Positions 5,759-6,156 of a DNA stretch of 6,156 nucleotides are shown in pieces. This DNA comes from CAIKAP01 sp964574605 (GTDB lineage Bacteria; Verrucomicrobiota; Verrucomicrobiia; Palsa-1439): NCBI GenBank assembly GCA_964574605.1, contig CAZNOK010000258.1, positions 1-6,156 on the forward strand, given 5' to 3'. The position numbers and the translations under genes are program-made. The stretch's first letter is position 1, and the number at the start of each line of letters is the position of its first letter. Under the pieces are notes generated by a model, which searched no databases, was not told where the DNA came from, and saw nothing but the letters and a program-made list of their open reading frames with translations.

Positions 5759-6156
5759 TCAGTCCTCTCGAAGTTCGGTTTGATCACCCTCAGCCCGTTG
5801 ACGCCCGCCAGTTGCCGGGCTTGCGCCTGCAACGTAACGATTGGGAATGATTCCCGAAACACATCGAACACAACCGTTGTGAATGCGAGCTTGGCCTGCA
5901 AAGGAAGGTTCATGCCGGGAATATAGGACAGCCCAAAGCCATCCTCGACACCCAAGAAATCCGTCGGGTGCAACAACAGCGACGGCGACACGCCGCACCG
6001 CCGGCACAGCCATAACGCCCCTCGGAAGTAAGCCAGCGCCGCCGCTGGCGATTGCACCGCGAGCGCGTAGAGGTAACTGAGATGAATCGGCGTCCGCAAC
6101 ACCGGCAGCGTCGTTACCGGAATCTCCAGGAGCCGTCCCGCCGGCGTGTCCCACCA
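5755..6156 (-). CDS. Polysaccharide-deacetylase-like protein, C-terminal part (N-terminus beyond the right edge)
   Basis: The minus-strand frame is open from the right edge to a TGA at 5757-5755, giving 133 residues of a larger protein. The visible part resembles the C-terminal region of NodB-type polysaccharide deacetylases found in surface-glycan loci. It has a Trp-rich opening followed by LLEIPVTTLPVLRTPIHLSY (9-28), an aromatic/Ala-rich helix containing ALAYFRGAL (40-48), SLLLHPTDFLG (59-69) and YIPGMNLPLQAK (78-89), and it ends VIKPNFERTE. In this family HP-D-F-type motifs lie late in the catalytic barrel; the metal-binding residues nearer the N-terminus are outside the window, so activity cannot be judged. 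A GTG at 6102 could be read as a start, but the same family pattern continues upstream of it, so I treat it as internal. Its stop overlaps the lipoprotein start as ATGA. It would remove N-acetyl or other acyl groups from a periplasmic or exported glycan; an inactive relative is possible. Confidence 0.6.
   Translation of the reverse strand, partial: WWDTPAGRLLEIPVTTLPVLRTPIHLSYLYALAVQSPAAALAYFRGALWLCRRCGVSPSLLLHPTDFLGVEDGFGLSYIPGMNLPLQAKLAFTTVVFDVFRESFPIVTLQAQARQLAGVNGLRVIKPNFERTE
5763..5769 (-). promoter_or_regulatory. Ribosome binding site for the ASRT-like lipoprotein
   Basis: The minus strand reads GAGAGGA, then CTGA, then ATG at 5758. This is a good Shine-Dalgarno at 4 nt spacing, lying inside the last codons of the upstream deacetylase-like gene. 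It is the only clear ribosome binding site in the four-gene run, where the other two internal starts depend on ATGA overlap. This suggests the lipoprotein may be translated more strongly than its neighbours. Confidence 0.55.

Noticed and set aside
5759..6154. Second minus-strand frame of 131 codons overlapping the deacetylase-like end
   Set aside because: It is Gly/Ala/Arg-rich with no motifs. The alternative frame carries the conserved-looking HLSY, LLLHPTDFLG and PGM segments and makes the ATGA junction with the lipoprotein.

Overview
The window looks like a chromosomal piece of a Gram-negative bacterium with fairly high GC. It carries a KDO (lipopolysaccharide) synthesis gene and an operon that looks devoted to cell-surface glycans. 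Verrucomicrobiota (Limisphaerales/Pedosphaerales type) is my best guess, from the style of the proteins, the zinc-ribbon/bPH protein, the near-absence of Shine-Dalgarno sites and the dense coding. This placement is an inference, not a measurement.

Layout, left to right. (1) Positions 1-814, minus strand: kdsA, cut by the left edge near its C-terminus. It is clearly the metal-dependent class. (2) Positions 815-875: a 61-bp divergent region. Candidate sigma70-type promoters face both ways, and each would place transcription at or within a few bases of a start codon. (3) Positions 876-1337 and 1334-2257, plus strand: a two-gene unit overlapping by 4 bp. It encodes a small zinc-ribbon, membrane-anchored bPH-domain protein and a mostly helical protein I do not recognise. 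(4) Positions 2260-6156, minus strand, converging on the previous unit with only 2 bp between stop codons. In transcription order this run is: the C-terminal part of a polysaccharide-deacetylase-like protein (cut by the right edge), a lipoprotein with two copies of a beta-sandwich-like domain resembling the Anabaena sensory rhodopsin transducer (ASRT) family, a GT39/ArnT-type membrane glycosyltransferase, and WecB, the non-hydrolysing UDP-GlcNAc 2-epimerase. All three junctions in this run are identical ATGA start/stop overlaps, so the four genes look translationally coupled.

How the genes may work together (inference). WecB makes UDP-ManNAc in the cytoplasm. The GT-C enzyme transfers a sugar from a polyprenyl carrier on the periplasmic side. 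The deacetylase-like protein may trim N-acetyl sugars. The lipoprotein may bind or present the glycan at the outer membrane. No polymerase, flippase, export protein or UDP-ManNAc dehydrogenase is visible here, so the rest of the pathway must lie beyond the right edge or elsewhere. The lipoprotein and its place between a deacetylase and a glycosyltransferase are the part of the window most likely to be undescribed.

The window holds no tRNA, rRNA, CRISPR array, insertion sequence or long repeat that I can see. No gene-free stretch exceeds 61 bp.
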